From: Sphingomonadaceae bacterium
GTDB taxonomy: Bacteria > Pseudomonadota > Alphaproteobacteria > Sphingomonadales > Sphingomonadaceae
Length of the DNA: 64,000 nt
Assembly (NCBI GenBank): GCA_027533105.1
Contig: JAPZTW010000010.1
Span: 62,001 to 126,000 of the forward strand
Reading direction: 5' to 3'
The position numbers were made by a program, and so were the translations under genes. Below the pieces are notes generated by a model. It made no database searches and was not told the origin of the DNA. It saw nothing but the letters and a program-made list of their open reading frames with translations. Positions 43,496-52,822 of the stretch are shown piece by piece. Within the stretch, counting starts at the first letter, position 1; the number at the start of each line of letters is the position of its first letter.

Positions 43496-45502
43496 ATGTC
43501 CGAGTTGTTGAAGATCAGCCTGCCCGACGGTTCCGAGCGCGAGATGCCGCTGGGATCGACTCCGGCCGATGTCGCCGCGGCGATCGGTCCGGGCCTCGCC
43601 AAGGCGGCGCTGGCCGCTAAGATCGATGGCGAGCTGGTTGACCTGACCCGGCCATTCACCGGCAATGCCAGCCTGGCGCTGGTCACTTCGCGTGATGAAG
43701 CCGAGGCGCTGGACCTCGCCCGGCATGACTATGCCCACGTCCTCGCCGAAGCGGTCCAGGCGCTGTTTCCGGGCACGCAGATCACCTTTGGCCCGAGCAC
43801 CGACGACGGCTTCTATTACGACTTCGCGCCGCCAAAAATAAATGGGAGGGACCGCCCCTTCACCGACGAGGATCTGCCCGCGATCGAGGCCGAGATGCGC
43901 AAGATCATCCAGGCCGACAAGCCGCTGCGCCGCGAGGTCTGGAGCCGCGAGCAGCTGATCAGCCGCTGGAAGCAGCAGGGCGAGAGCTTCAAGGCCGAAT
44001 GGGCCGCCGAACTGCCGGAGCACGAGGAGCTGACGGTCTACTGGTCGGGCGACGACTGGCTCGACATGTGCCGCGGCCCGCACCTGCCCAGCACGGGCAA
44101 GCTCGATCCCCAGGCCTTCAAGCTGACCCGCGTTTCGGGCGCCTATTGGCGCGGTGACCAGAAGAACGCGATGCTGAGCCGCATCTACGGCACCGGCTGG
44201 CTCAACAAGAAGCAGCTCGACGCCCACCTGACCCGACTGGAAGAAGCCGCCAAGCGCGACCACCGCAAGCTGGGGCAGGAAATGGACCTGTTCCACCTGC
44301 AGCAGGAAGCCCACGGCTCGGTCTTCTGGCACCCCAAGGGCTACCTCATCTGGCGCGAGCTGGAAGCCTATATGCGCCGCGCGATCGATGGCGCGGGTTA
44401 CCGCGAGGTCAAGACCCCGCAGGTGATGGACGCGCGCCAGTGGGAGCAGTCCGGCCACTGGGGCAAGTACCGCGAGAACATGTTCGTGATCCCCGACGAG
44501 GTGCCGAACGTCGATGACGAGGGCCCGGTGATCAGCGGCGAGGCCGACTGGATGGCCCTCAAGCCGATGAACTGCCCCGCACACGTCCTGATCTTCCGCC
44601 AGGGGATCAAGTCGTACCGCGACCTGCCGTTGCGGATCTACGAGAACGGCTGCTGCCACCGCAACGAGCCGCACGGCGCGCTGCACGGGCTGATGCGCGT
44701 GCGCCAGTTTACCCAGGACGATGCCCACATCTTCTGCCGCGAGGACCAGATCGTGGCCGAGGTGAAGGCCTTCTGCGAACTGGCCGACCGGGTCTACAAG
44801 GACTTCGGCTTTACCTATTCGATCAAGCTGGCGCTGCGCCCCGAGAAGCGCTTCGGCAGCGATGCTGACTGGGACAAGGCCGAGGACGAGCTGCGCAATG
44901 CGGTGATCGAGGCCGGCCTCGCCACCGAGGAGTACGGCTGGGAGGAACTGCCGGGCGAAGGCGCGTTCTATGCGCCCAAGCTCGAATGGCACCTGACCGA
45001 CGCGATCGGGCGGACCTGGCAGGTCGGCACGATCCAGTCCGACCGCGTCCTGCCCGAGCGGCTCGACGCAACTTACGTGGGAGAGGACGGGGAGAAGCAC
45101 CGCCCGGTCATGCTGCACCGCGCGATCTTCGGGTCTTACGAGCGCTTCATTGGCATCCTGATCGAGCACTTTGCCGGCAAGCTGCCGGTCTGGCTCGCCC
45201 CGGTTCAGGCCGTGGTGGCGACGATCGTTTCGGACGCCGATCCCTATGCCGCCGAAGTGGCCGAACAGCTCAAGGCGGCGGGCATCCGGGTCGATACCGA
45301 CTGCCGGAACGAGAAGATCAACTACAAGGTGCGCGAACACTCGCTGCAGAAGGTTCCGCACCTGCTGGTGGTCGGCAAGCGCGAGGCCGAGGAAGGCACT
45401 GTGGCGCTGCGCACCCTGGGGGCCGAGCATCAGAAGGTCATGCCACTGGCCGAGGCGATTGCCCTGCTGAAGTCCGAAGCGACCCCGCCGGACCGGCGCT
45501 GA
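43496..45502 (+). CDS. thrS: Threonyl-tRNA synthetase
   Basis: A 668-residue class II aminoacyl-tRNA synthetase. The N-terminal TGS domain ([13 protein letters not shown]) is followed by the editing domain with HDYAH in [14 protein letters not shown]. The catalytic core contains [10 protein letters not shown] with the zinc-binding Cys, [26 protein letters not shown] (motif 2 and a zinc His) and the anticodon-binding domain from about residue 565. The ATG at 43496 follows the leader/attenuator region. The TSUP permease gene starts two bases after its stop. Confidence 0.97.
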   Translation: MSELLKISLPDGSEREMPLGSTPADVAAAIGPGLAKAALAAKIDGELVDLTRPFTGNASLALVTSRDEAEALDLARHDYAHVLAEAVQALFPGTQITFGPSTDDGFYYDFAPPKINGRDRPFTDEDLPAIEAEMRKIIQADKPLRREVWSREQLISRWKQQGESFKAEWAAELPEHEELTVYWSGDDWLDMCRGPHLPSTGKLDPQAFKLTRVSGAYWRGDQKNAMLSRIYGTGWLNKKQLDAHLTRLEEAAKRDHRKLGQEMDLFHLQQEAHGSVFWHPKGYLIWRELEAYMRRAIDGAGYREVKTPQVMDARQWEQSGHWGKYRENMFVIPDEVPNVDDEGPVISGEADWMALKPMNCPAHVLIFRQGIKSYRDLPLRIYENGCCHRNEPHGALHGLMRVRQFTQDDAHIFCREDQIVAEVKAFCELADRVYKDFGFTYSIKLALRPEKRFGSDADWDKAEDELRNAVIEAGLATEEYGWEELPGEGAFYAPKLEWHLTDAIGRTWQVGTIQSDRVLPERLDATYVGEDGEKHRPVMLHRAIFGSYERFIGILIEHFAGKLPVWLAPVQAVVATIVSDADPYAAEVAEQLKAAGIRVDTDCRNEKINYKVREHSLQKVPHLLVVGKREAEEGTVALRTLGAEHQKVMPLAEAIALLKSEATPPDRR

Positions 45503-45503
45503 C

Positions 45504-46247
45504 TTGCTGGGCCTTTCGCCCGAGCAGCTCGCGGTGGCGCTGGTCGCCGCGCTGGCCGCCGCCTTTGTGCGCGGGCTGGCCGGGTTCGGCATGGCGATCC
45601 TGCTGGTGCCGGTGCTGGGCCTGGCGATCCCGCCCACTGAAGCGGTGGTAACGGCCAACTGGCTGGGCATCTTCATCGGCCTGGTTGGCCTGCGCGCCAT
45701 GCTGGGGGCGAGCGAGCGCTCGGCCTTCGTGATCGGCGGCCTCGCCATGGTCGCGACGCCGCTGGGGGTCTGGCTGCTCTCGGTCACCGATCCGGCGCTG
45801 GCGCGGCTGCTGATCGCGCTGGTCGCGCTGGTGGCCTTCGCCCTGGTGCTGCTGCCCAAGCGGCCCGACGGACACCGCCCCTCGGGGATCGAGACCGGCG
45901 GCACCGGGATCGCCTGCGGCGTGCTGACCGGCTTTGCCGGGATGCCGGGCGTGCCGGTGGTTCCCTTCTACCTGCGCCGCCAGCTTGCCCCGCAACTGGC
46001 GCGGGCCTCGATGATGACGATCTTCCTGGCCACCTCGGTTGCCGGGGTCAGCTCGGCCATGGCGCTGCAAGTGGCAACCTGGCGTGAGCTGCTGCTGGCC
46101 AGCCTGCTGTTCCCGGCGGTGCTGGCGGGCAACTGGCTGGGCAACAAGGCCTTCGGCAAGGTCAGCGATGCGGCCTGGCGGACCTTTGTCGGACTGGTCC
46201 TGGGCCTGTCGGCACTGGCCGCGCTGTGGCGGCTGGTGCAGGCCTAG
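45504..46247 (+). CDS. TSUP (TauE/SafE) family permease
   Basis: A 247-residue membrane protein with about eight helices and the TSUP duplication: FVRGLAGFGMAILLVPVLGL in the first half and CGVLTGFAGMPGVPVVPFYL in the second, each with the Gly-rich signature. Family members export or import sulfite, sulfoacetate or similar anions. The start is a TTG immediately after the thrS stop, so it is probably read through from thrS. Its 3' end overlaps a tiny minus-strand frame. Confidence 0.85.
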   Translation: MLGLSPEQLAVALVAALAAAFVRGLAGFGMAILLVPVLGLAIPPTEAVVTANWLGIFIGLVGLRAMLGASERSAFVIGGLAMVATPLGVWLLSVTDPALARLLIALVALVAFALVLLPKRPDGHRPSGIETGGTGIACGVLTGFAGMPGVPVVPFYLRRQLAPQLARASMMTIFLATSVAGVSSAMALQVATWRELLLASLLFPAVLAGNWLGNKAFGKVSDAAWRTFVGLVLGLSALAALWRLVQA

Positions 46248-46342
46248 CGGGCCAGGATCAAGGCCAACGCGCAACCGCAAACGATCAGCGTGCGGAGCGC
46301 TTCGTCGGAGCGGGCAACAGCAAGGGCGACAGCTTTGGCCAT
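46244..46342 (-). CDS. Possible very small membrane peptide (32 aa)
   Basis: ATG 46342 to TAG 46244 encodes MAKAVALAVARSDEALRTLI followed by a hydrophobic end (VCGCALALILAR) with two Cys. An AAGG lies five bases upstream of the ATG. It overlaps the 3' end of the TSUP permease gene by four bases and lies 34 bases after the hydratase start-to-stop unit end at 46377, in the same direction. It may be a real coupled small protein or chance; no family is recognised. Confidence 0.3.
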   Translation of the reverse strand: MAKAVALAVARSDEALRTLIVCGCALALILAR

Positions 46343-46376
46343 GCCCGCCTTATCGGCGTGGCAGGTTGCCGAAAGG

Positions 46377-47228
46377 TTAAGCCGCCGCGCTCGCGCTCAT
46401 CACCTGGCGGCCATCGGCCGCGAAGGCCCCCAGCTCGATGTCATCGCCCGCCCCGCGCATCACCAGGTGCAGCGGTTCGTCCGCCACGGCCGGGCTGAGG
46501 CCGCGGAAGGCAAAGGACCGCAGCGCATTGTCACCCAGCGCCCGCTGGGCAAGGTCGAGCAGCAAGGTCGCCGTCAGCGGCCCGTGCACCACCAGCCCGC
46601 GATAGCCCTCCTCGCCCACGGCATAGGGCGCGTCATAGTGGATGCGGTGCGAGTTGAAGGTCAGCGCGGAGAAGCGGAACAGCAGCGGCGCGCCCGGTTC
46701 GAGCACGCGATGCTGATCCCACCCGGCGGGATCGAAGCGACCTTCGCCCAGCGGCGGCGGGGCGGGCGGTGTGCCCGGCGCGGCCGGTTCGCGGTAAACC
46801 AGCGACTGGACCTCGCGCACGGCGAGGCCCTGCTCGCCAAACGTCTCATGCGCCACCTCGACAAAGACCAGCCGCCCGCTGCCGCCGCTCTTCTCGGTAA
46901 TCGAGGCGACGCGCGAGGTCCGCGTCACCGCCTCGCCGACGGTCAGCGGCGTGAGGAATTCGACCTTGCTGGAGGCCCACATCCGGCGCGGCAGCGGCAC
47001 CGGGGGCAGGAAGCTGTCCGGACTGTCATCGCGGCGCGGGTGGCCATCGCCCCCGAGCGCGGCGGTCGGCGCGTCAGGGGTGCACAGGCACCAGTGGAAG
47101 CCCTGCGGCACCGTGCCGCCAGCGGGCGCAGCGCGGTCCAGCGTGGCGCACCAGCGCGCGAAAAGGCCGGGGTCGGCGCGGTCGGCGCGGTGTTCCTCGC
47201 GCCCGATCCAGGCGGCAAAATCGCTCAT
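46377..47228 (-). CDS. FAS1-like/MaoC hotdog acyl-CoA hydratase (mesaconyl-C4-CoA hydratase type)
   Basis: A 283-residue double-hotdog protein. The N-terminal half is FAS1-like-dehydratase type (LGGDGHPRRDD...PRRMWASSKVEFLTPLTVGEAVTRTSRV), the C-terminal half contains RFSALTFNSHRIHYD with the catalytic Asn/His-Asp pattern of MaoC-like hydratases and VVHGPLTATLLLDL. Homologues include mesaconyl-C4-CoA hydratase and HTD2. It overlaps the upstream acyl-CoA dehydrogenase gene by one base (TGATG), so it probably hydrates that enzyme's enoyl-CoA product. Confidence 0.85.
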   Translation of the reverse strand: MSDFAAWIGREEHRADRADPGLFARWCATLDRAAPAGGTVPQGFHWCLCTPDAPTAALGGDGHPRRDDSPDSFLPPVPLPRRMWASSKVEFLTPLTVGEAVTRTSRVASITEKSGGSGRLVFVEVAHETFGEQGLAVREVQSLVYREPAAPGTPPAPPPLGEGRFDPAGWDQHRVLEPGAPLLFRFSALTFNSHRIHYDAPYAVGEEGYRGLVVHGPLTATLLLDLAQRALGDNALRSFAFRGLSPAVADEPLHLVMRGAGDDIELGAFAADGRQVMSASAAA

Positions 47229-48820
47229 CAGTTCCGCCCTTCCAGCAGGCCGCGCGCGATCACCTGGGCCTGGATTTCCGCCGCGCCTTCAAAGATGTTG
47301 AGGATACGCGCGTCGCACAGCACGCGGCTGATCTCATATTCCAGCGCATAACCGTTGCCGCCGTGGATCTGTAAGGCAGCATCGGCATTGGCCCAGGCGG
47401 CGCGCGCTGCCAAGAGCTTGGCCATGCCCGCCTCGATATCGCAGCGCTTGCCGCTGTCCTTGGCCCGCGCGGCGGCATAGGTCAGCTCGCGTGAGAGCAC
47501 GAAATCGGCCAAGCTCATCGCCAGCTTGTCCGCCACGCGCGGGAAGTGGGCCAGCGCCTGGCCGAACTGCTTGCGGCCGAGCGCATAGTCCAGCCCCAGC
47601 TCCAGCGCCCGCTTGGCCACGCCCACCGCGCGGGCGGCGGTCTGGATCCGGGCCGCTTCGAAGGTCCGCATCAGCTGCTTGAAGCCCTGCCCCTGTTCGC
47701 CGCCCAGCAGGGCGTCGCCCGGTGCCTTCATGCCATCGAATTGCAGCGCATACTCGCGCATGCCGCGATAGCCCAGCACCTCGATCTCGCTGCCGCTCAT
47801 CCCCTCGGCCGGGAAGGGCTCGGTGTCGGTCCCGCGCGGCTTGGGCACCAGCAACATGGAAAGACCGGCATAGCCCTTCGCGTCGGGCCCAGAGTCACTT
47901 GAAAGCGTCCGGCACAGCAGGGTCATCAGATCCGACCGGCTGGCATGGGTGATCCAGGTCTTGGCCCCGTCGATCACCCATTCATCCCCATCGAACCGCG
48001 CCCGGGTCTGGAGCGAGCCGAGGTCCGACCCGGTATCGGGTTCAGTGAAAACAGCGGTCGGCAGCACTTCGCCGCTGGCGATCTTCGGCAGCCAGTACTG
48101 CTTCTGCTCAGGCGTACCACCCATCGCGATCAGTTCGCCCGCGATCTCGCTGCGGGTGCCGAGCGAGCCCGCGCCGATCCACCCGCGCGATAGTTCCTCG
48201 GTGATCAGGCACATCACCAGCTTGGACAGGCCCAGCCCCCCGAACGCCTCGGGGATCGTCGCGCCAAAGGTGCCGAGGTCCGCCATCGCCTGAACCGTCG
48301 CATCGGGGATCAGGGCATTGGCCAGGTGCCACTTGTGGGCATGGGGCAGCACTTCCGCCTCGGTAAAGCGGCGGAACTGGTCGCGGATCGTGTCGAGTTC
48401 GGGATCGTGCAGCCCTTCGCTGGGCCATTGCCCCGCCGCCAGCGCGGCGGCGACAGCGGCGCGGGTGGCGGCATGATCGCCCTCGACCAGGTCGGCACAG
48501 GCATGAGCCAGGTCGCGCGCCGCCGGCCCAAGGCCAAGATCGCCCGGGCGCAGCAACTCGTTCTGCCCCATCGGCAGGCCGCCGGTCAGCTGGGCGACCG
48601 TCTCGGCAAAGCCCAGCAGCGCAACCTGGCGGTCCAGCTCGGTCCCGCCATCATTGGCCGCCAGCCAGTCCGCCACGGCTTCCAGCGCGGCAACGCTGGT
48701 GGCGATCCAGGCAAAGCCGTGGTGGGCGCGCTGGTTGGTGGCGGGGATCTCCGCCACCGCCGCGCGGGCAAGGTCGCGATAGCCCTGCGCCGCGCCCAGC
48801 ACCTTGCCGAGGTCGATCAT
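47228..48820 (-). CDS. Acyl-CoA dehydrogenase with N-terminal extension
   Basis: A 530-residue acyl-CoA dehydrogenase. The canonical body begins near residue 145 (DTIRDQFRRFTEAEVLPHAHKWH) and holds FTEPDTGSDLGSLQTRA, a FAD/substrate block, GRKQFGQALAHFP and the catalytic-base region LNIFEGAAEIQAQVIARG. The first roughly 140 residues are an extra helical domain with LGFAETVAQLTGGLPMGQNELLRP, found in a subset of the family. ATG 48820 has a perfect GGAGGAATT ribosome site. It is followed directly by the hydratase. The substrate is unknown. Confidence 0.9.
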   Translation of the reverse strand: MIDLGKVLGAAQGYRDLARAAVAEIPATNQRAHHGFAWIATSVAALEAVADWLAANDGGTELDRQVALLGFAETVAQLTGGLPMGQNELLRPGDLGLGPAARDLAHACADLVEGDHAATRAAVAAALAAGQWPSEGLHDPELDTIRDQFRRFTEAEVLPHAHKWHLANALIPDATVQAMADLGTFGATIPEAFGGLGLSKLVMCLITEELSRGWIGAGSLGTRSEIAGELIAMGGTPEQKQYWLPKIASGEVLPTAVFTEPDTGSDLGSLQTRARFDGDEWVIDGAKTWITHASRSDLMTLLCRTLSSDSGPDAKGYAGLSMLLVPKPRGTDTEPFPAEGMSGSEIEVLGYRGMREYALQFDGMKAPGDALLGGEQGQGFKQLMRTFEAARIQTAARAVGVAKRALELGLDYALGRKQFGQALAHFPRVADKLAMSLADFVLSRELTYAAARAKDSGKRCDIEAGMAKLLAARAAWANADAALQIHGGNGYALEYEISRVLCDARILNIFEGAAEIQAQVIARGLLEGRN

Positions 48821-48821
48821 A

Positions 48822-48885
48822 ATTCCTCCCCGGTACGGGGAGGGGGACCATCCCGGACCTGATCCGGGATGGTGGAGGGGCAGGG
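48822..48885. repeat. REP-like palindromic element, copy 1
   Basis: A cluster of short palindromes: CTCCCCGGTACGGGGAG, then ACCATCCCGGA...TCCGGGATGGT, then GGAGGGGCA. An inverted relative sits at 48926-48976. G- and C-rich palindromes with this look are frequently repeated between genes in sphingomonads in my recollection. It occupies the space between the acyl-CoA dehydrogenase start and the thiolase end. Confidence 0.6.
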
Positions 48886-48925
48886 GCAGGCTTGCATGGG
48901 CTGGAGAGCGAGGGAACACCGGCCC

Positions 48926-48976
48926 GTGCCCCTCCACCATCCTGCGGATGGTCCCCCTCCCCCAAGGGGGAGGAAC
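48926..48976. repeat. REP-like palindromic element, inverted copy 2
   Basis: Reads GTGCCCCTCCACCATC, CTGCGGATGGTCCCCC and TCCCCCAAGGGGGAGGAA; its reverse complement aligns with copy 1 across nearly the full length. The two copies face each other around a 40-base spacer, giving a large imperfect cruciform of about 155 bases just downstream of the thiolase stop. Confidence 0.6.
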
Positions 48977-50209
48977 CTAGGCACGCTCAAACACCGCCGC
49001 GATGCCCTGGCCGCCGCCGATGCACATGGTTTCGAGGCCATACTTCACGTCGCGGCGCTGCATCTCGCGGGTCAGGTTGGCGAGGATGCGGCCACCGGTG
49101 GCGCCAATCGGGTGGCCGAGCGAAATGCCCGAGCCATTGACGTTGAGCAGGTCATGGCGGCTGTCATCGTCTGACCAGCCCCAGCCCTTGAGGCAGGCCA
49201 GCACCTGCGGCGCGAAGGCCTCGTTCAGCTCGATCAGGCCGATGTCGCTCCACGACAGGCCGTTCTTGGCGAAGAGCCGCTCGGTCGCCGGGACCGGGCC
49301 AAAGCCCATCCGGCTGGGATCGCAGCCCGCCGCCGCCCAGGAGTGGAACCAGGCAATCGGCTCCAGCCCCAGCTCGTCCAGCTTGTCTTCGGCGACGACC
49401 AGACAGGCGGCGGCGGCATCGTTCTGCTGGCTGGCATTGCCCGCCGTCACCACGCCGCCTTCGAGCGCCTTGAGCTTGCCCAGCGTTTCCATGGAAGCAT
49501 CGGCGCGGTAACCCTCATCATGGGCGAAGATCACCGGATCGCCCTTCTTCTGGGGGATTTCCACCGGCACCAGTTCATCGGCGAACAGCCCATTGGCCCA
49601 GGCGGCGGCGGCGCGCTGGTGGCTGCGGGCGGCATAGGCATCGCAGGCCTCGCGGCTGATGTTCCAGTCCTTGGCGAGGTTCTCGGCGGTTTCGATCATG
49701 CCAGAGATCACGCCATAGCGTTCGATCGGCTGGCTCATCACCCGGCCGCGGGTCAGCCGGTCATGCAGCGTCAGGTTCCCGGCGCGCACGCCCTTGCGCA
49801 GTTCGGTGGTGTAATGTTCGACATTCGACATGGATTCACAGCCGCCGGCCACGACCACGTCGGACACCCCGGTCTGAACCATCATCGCTGCATTGACGAT
49901 CGCCTGAAGGCCCGAACCGCAGCGCCGGTCAAGCTGGTAGCCCGGCACTTCCTCGGGCAGGCCGGCCAGCAGCCAGGACCAGTGCGAGATGCACGGCGCC
50001 TCACCATTGCCGTAGCCTTGCGCGAAGATCACGTCATCGACACGGGTCGGATCGATCTTGGTACGCTCCATCAGCGCCTTCAGGATCGTGGCGCCCAGCT
50101 GACCGGCGGTCAGCGGGGCGAGCGACCCGCCGAACTTGCCGACAGCGGTGCGGATCGGGGCGACGATGGCGGCGCGGCGCAAGGTTGGTTGGGGGCTGGG
50201 TTGGGGCAT
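48977..50209 (-). CDS. Acetyl-CoA C-acyltransferase (thiolase)
   Basis: A 410-residue thiolase that cleaves 3-ketoacyl-CoA or condenses acyl-CoAs. Nucleophile Cys97 is in LDRRCGSGLQAIV; GHPIGATGGRI gives the active His and CIGGGQGIA the second Cys. It starts at ATG 50209 with an AGAGACG upstream; in-frame extension to 50251 is not needed. It lies in the same direction as the acyl-CoA dehydrogenase/hydratase pair but is separated from them by the REP-like pair, and from the CoA-transferase by 189 bases in which no gene is seen. Confidence 0.93.
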   Translation of the reverse strand: MPQPSPQPTLRRAAIVAPIRTAVGKFGGSLAPLTAGQLGATILKALMERTKIDPTRVDDVIFAQGYGNGEAPCISHWSWLLAGLPEEVPGYQLDRRCGSGLQAIVNAAMMVQTGVSDVVVAGGCESMSNVEHYTTELRKGVRAGNLTLHDRLTRGRVMSQPIERYGVISGMIETAENLAKDWNISREACDAYAARSHQRAAAAWANGLFADELVPVEIPQKKGDPVIFAHDEGYRADASMETLGKLKALEGGVVTAGNASQQNDAAAACLVVAEDKLDELGLEPIAWFHSWAAAGCDPSRMGFGPVPATERLFAKNGLSWSDIGLIELNEAFAPQVLACLKGWGWSDDDSRHDLLNVNGSGISLGHPIGATGGRILANLTREMQRRDVKYGLETMCIGGGQGIAAVFERA

Positions 50210-50398
50210 CGGTTCGTCTCTCGTTAGGGGCGCTTGGACCGCCTGGACCACAGTTCAGGCGCGAAAAAACCGGCCGGGTGCAAAAGCCCGGTCACGGCGG
50301 ATTTGGTCGGGGCAAGGCAAGGGGCAGGCATGGCCCGATCATGCCACGGCCCGGCCATGTAGGACAGGACCGTGCAGGACAGGATCGGCGCCATGGCC

Positions 50399-51631
50399 TC
50401 AGCCACGGTCGCGGTCGCTGGTGGCCACCACGCCGCGATCGATCAGCGCGGCGATCTGGCCGGAAGACAGCCCCAGCCGCTCGGCCAGCACTTCCTCGCT
50501 ATGTTCGCCAAGGTAGGGCGCAGCCCGGGGATCGCCGGCGGGGCGGTCCGGGATATTGGCGAAGCTGCGGGTGGCGGGATATTCGAAGCCACTGGGATTG
50601 GCGGGCGAAGGCCCGAACAGCGGGTTGCCCGTGACCAGGTCCGGATCGCGGGCCATCTCGTACATGGTGCGATAGCGCTCGAAGGTGGCCCCGGCCCTGG
50701 TCAGCCGCGCGGCAAGGTCGGCATAGTCGAGGCCATCGGCGGCCTGCTGGAACAGGTCGAACAGGCGGTGACGGTGGACGAAGCGTTCATGATCGCTGGC
50801 GAGGAAACTGACGCCGAGTTCCGCTTCGAGCGCGGCGACCGCATCGGCCAGGCCAAAGGCCTCGACCGTGGCCTTCCACTGCTTGGGGGTGAGCGCCGCA
50901 ACCATGAAGCGATGGCCATCGCGGCTGCGGAAATCGCGGCCGAAGGCACCCCAGATGGCATTGCCGATCCGTTCGCGGTCAGCCCCGCGATACAGCATTT
51001 CCGCCGCCGCCCCGGCGTTGAAGGCGGTGCCGATCGCCACGTCGCCCAGCGGCACGCGCAGCTCGCTGCCCTCGCCGGTCGCATCGCGGTGGCGCAGCCC
51101 GGCCAGCAGGGCAAAGGCGCAATAGGCCCCGGTGATGAAGTCCCAGGCCGGCAGGATCTGGTTGACCGGCGGAGCGGTTGCGGGATCCCATTCCTCCGGC
51201 CCGTTCATCAGCGGATAGCCCGAGGCGGCATTCACCGTGAAATCCATCGCCTGGCGCCCGTCGTGCCAGCCCATGATCCGCACCGAAACGAGATCGGGGC
51301 GGCCGGCCGCGATCCGGTCATGGGCCATGAAGCTGTCGAGCGGGAGGTTGGTGATCAGCTGCCCGGTCTTTTGCGCCAGCTCGACCGCCAGCTCGCGGCC
51401 CTCGGCCGTCTGGAGATCAAGCGCGACACTCTTCTTGGCGCGGTTGAGGTTTTCCCACGAAAGCGAGCGGCCTTCGCGGGTCATCATGTAGCGCTTGTAA
51501 TCGAGCCCGCCGCGCCGGTCGTCGATGCGGATCACCTCGGCCCCCATCTGGGCGCAGTAGAGCCCCGCCGTGGGCGAGGCGACGAAGGACGAAACCTCGA
51601 CGATCGAGAGCCCGGTGAGCAGCTGGTACAT
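50399..51631 (-). CDS. CaiB/BaiF family (type III) CoA-transferase
   Basis: A 410-residue family III CoA-transferase or racemase. It starts GLSIVEVSSFVASPTAGLYCAQMGAEVIRID, the usual opening, and has the catalytic-Asp region LPAWDFITGAYCAFALLAGL. The C-terminus has the family's closing GEHSEEVLAERLGLS. It could transfer CoA to a carboxylic acid for degradation or racemise a 2-methylacyl-CoA. It is the third gene of the SDR/acyl-CoA dehydrogenase operon, starting three bases after the dehydrogenase stop. Confidence 0.9.
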   Translation of the reverse strand: MYQLLTGLSIVEVSSFVASPTAGLYCAQMGAEVIRIDDRRGGLDYKRYMMTREGRSLSWENLNRAKKSVALDLQTAEGRELAVELAQKTGQLITNLPLDSFMAHDRIAAGRPDLVSVRIMGWHDGRQAMDFTVNAASGYPLMNGPEEWDPATAPPVNQILPAWDFITGAYCAFALLAGLRHRDATGEGSELRVPLGDVAIGTAFNAGAAAEMLYRGADRERIGNAIWGAFGRDFRSRDGHRFMVAALTPKQWKATVEAFGLADAVAALEAELGVSFLASDHERFVHRHRLFDLFQQAADGLDYADLAARLTRAGATFERYRTMYEMARDPDLVTGNPLFGPSPANPSGFEYPATRSFANIPDRPAGDPRAAPYLGEHSEEVLAERLGLSSGQIAALIDRGVVATSDRDRG

Positions 51632-51634
51632 GGC

Positions 51635-52810
51635 TTACCAGACCGACCCTTCGCTGGCGAATTCGCGCAGCAGGTGTTTGGCGATCTGCAGCTGCATGAT
51701 CTGGCTGGTGCCTTCGTAGATGCGCAGGATGCGGGCATCGCGGAAGAAGCGCTCGGCGGGATATTCTGCCAGGTAGCCAGCCCCGCCATAGACCTGGACA
51801 CAGCGATCGACCACGCGGCCGCAGGTTTCCGAAGCGAACAGCTTGGCGGCGGCCGCCTTGCGCTGGATGTTCTCGCCCCGGTCAGCCCGGGCGCAGGCAT
51901 CCGCGATCATGCATTCGGCGGCGTAAAGCTCGGCCTCGCTGTCGGCCAGCATGGCCTGGATCAGCTGGAAATTGGCGATCGGTTCGCCAAAGGCCTTGCG
52001 TTCGGTGGCATAGCGGATCGCGGTATCGAGCGCGCGGCGACCCATGCCGACGCTCATCCCCGCGACCGAAAGCCGCCCGTTGTCGAGGCTCTGCATCGCG
52101 ATCTGGAAGCCGCGCCCTTCCTCGCCGCCGACCAGCGCCGAGCCGGGGATATGGACGTCTTCCATGATCACGTCGGCGATATGCGCACCGGACTGGCCCA
52201 TCTTCTTGTCGGGCTTGCCGATGGTGATGCCGGGCGTGGTCATGTCGACGATGAAGCAGGAAACGTGCGCGTTCTTGGGCAGCGCTTCCTTGCTGGTGCG
52301 GGCCATGATCAGGCCGATCTTCGCGGACGGGCTGTTGGTGATGTAGCGCTTGGTGCCATTCAATTTGTAGCCGTTGCCATCGCGCACCGCAGAGGTCTGC
52401 ATCGCCGCGCTGTCGGACCCCGAACCCGGCTCGGTCAGGCCGAAGCAGGCGATCTCGCCGCTGGCGATGCGCGGCAACCATTCGGCCTTCTGCTCGGCCG
52501 TGCCGAAATTCTTGATCGCAGAGCCCGTCATCCCGATGTTGATCGAGATCGTCGAGCGATAGGCAGGCGAGGCATAGCTCAGCTGCTTCACCGTTTCGAT
52601 ATACTGGCTGATATTCATGCCGGCGCCGCCGAATTCCTCCGGGATGGTGATCCCGAACAGGCCCATGTCGCGCATTTCGGCGAGGATATCATCCGGGATG
52701 CGATCCTGCGCGATCACCTCTTCCTCGGCCGGGATCAGCCGTTCGCGGACATAACGGCGCAGCTGTTCGATGAACTGGTCGAAGATTTCGGGGTCCATGC
52801 CGGGGTTCAT
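51635..52810 (-). CDS. Acyl-CoA dehydrogenase
   Basis: A 391-residue acyl-CoA dehydrogenase of standard length. Recognisable are LFGITIPEEFGGAGMN, CFGLTEPGSGSDSAAMQTSA, ERKAFGEPIANFQLIQ and RILRIYEGTSQIMQLQIAKHLL; the catalytic base is the Glu in RIYEGTSQ, in the position of short/medium-chain enzymes. The N-terminus MNPGMDPEIFDQF has two ATGs (52810 and 52798). It is transcribed between the SDR (12-base gap) and the CoA-transferase (3-base gap), so the three work on one acyl-CoA pathway. Confidence 0.93.
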   Translation of the reverse strand: MNPGMDPEIFDQFIEQLRRYVRERLIPAEEEVIAQDRIPDDILAEMRDMGLFGITIPEEFGGAGMNISQYIETVKQLSYASPAYRSTISINIGMTGSAIKNFGTAEQKAEWLPRIASGEIACFGLTEPGSGSDSAAMQTSAVRDGNGYKLNGTKRYITNSPSAKIGLIMARTSKEALPKNAHVSCFIVDMTTPGITIGKPDKKMGQSGAHIADVIMEDVHIPGSALVGGEEGRGFQIAMQSLDNGRLSVAGMSVGMGRRALDTAIRYATERKAFGEPIANFQLIQAMLADSEAELYAAECMIADACARADRGENIQRKAAAAKLFASETCGRVVDRCVQVYGGAGYLAEYPAERFFRDARILRIYEGTSQIMQLQIAKHLLREFASEGSVW

Positions 52811-52822
52811 AAGGCTGATTCC

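Noticed and set aside
43319..45904. 861-codon open frame antisense to thrS
   Set aside because: No family features; thrS on the other strand is complete with all motifs.
50224..50406. 60-codon minus-strand frame in the spacer between CoA-transferase and thiolase
   Set aside because: No ribosome site or hydropathy pattern, Arg/Pro/Ala composition typical of chance frames.
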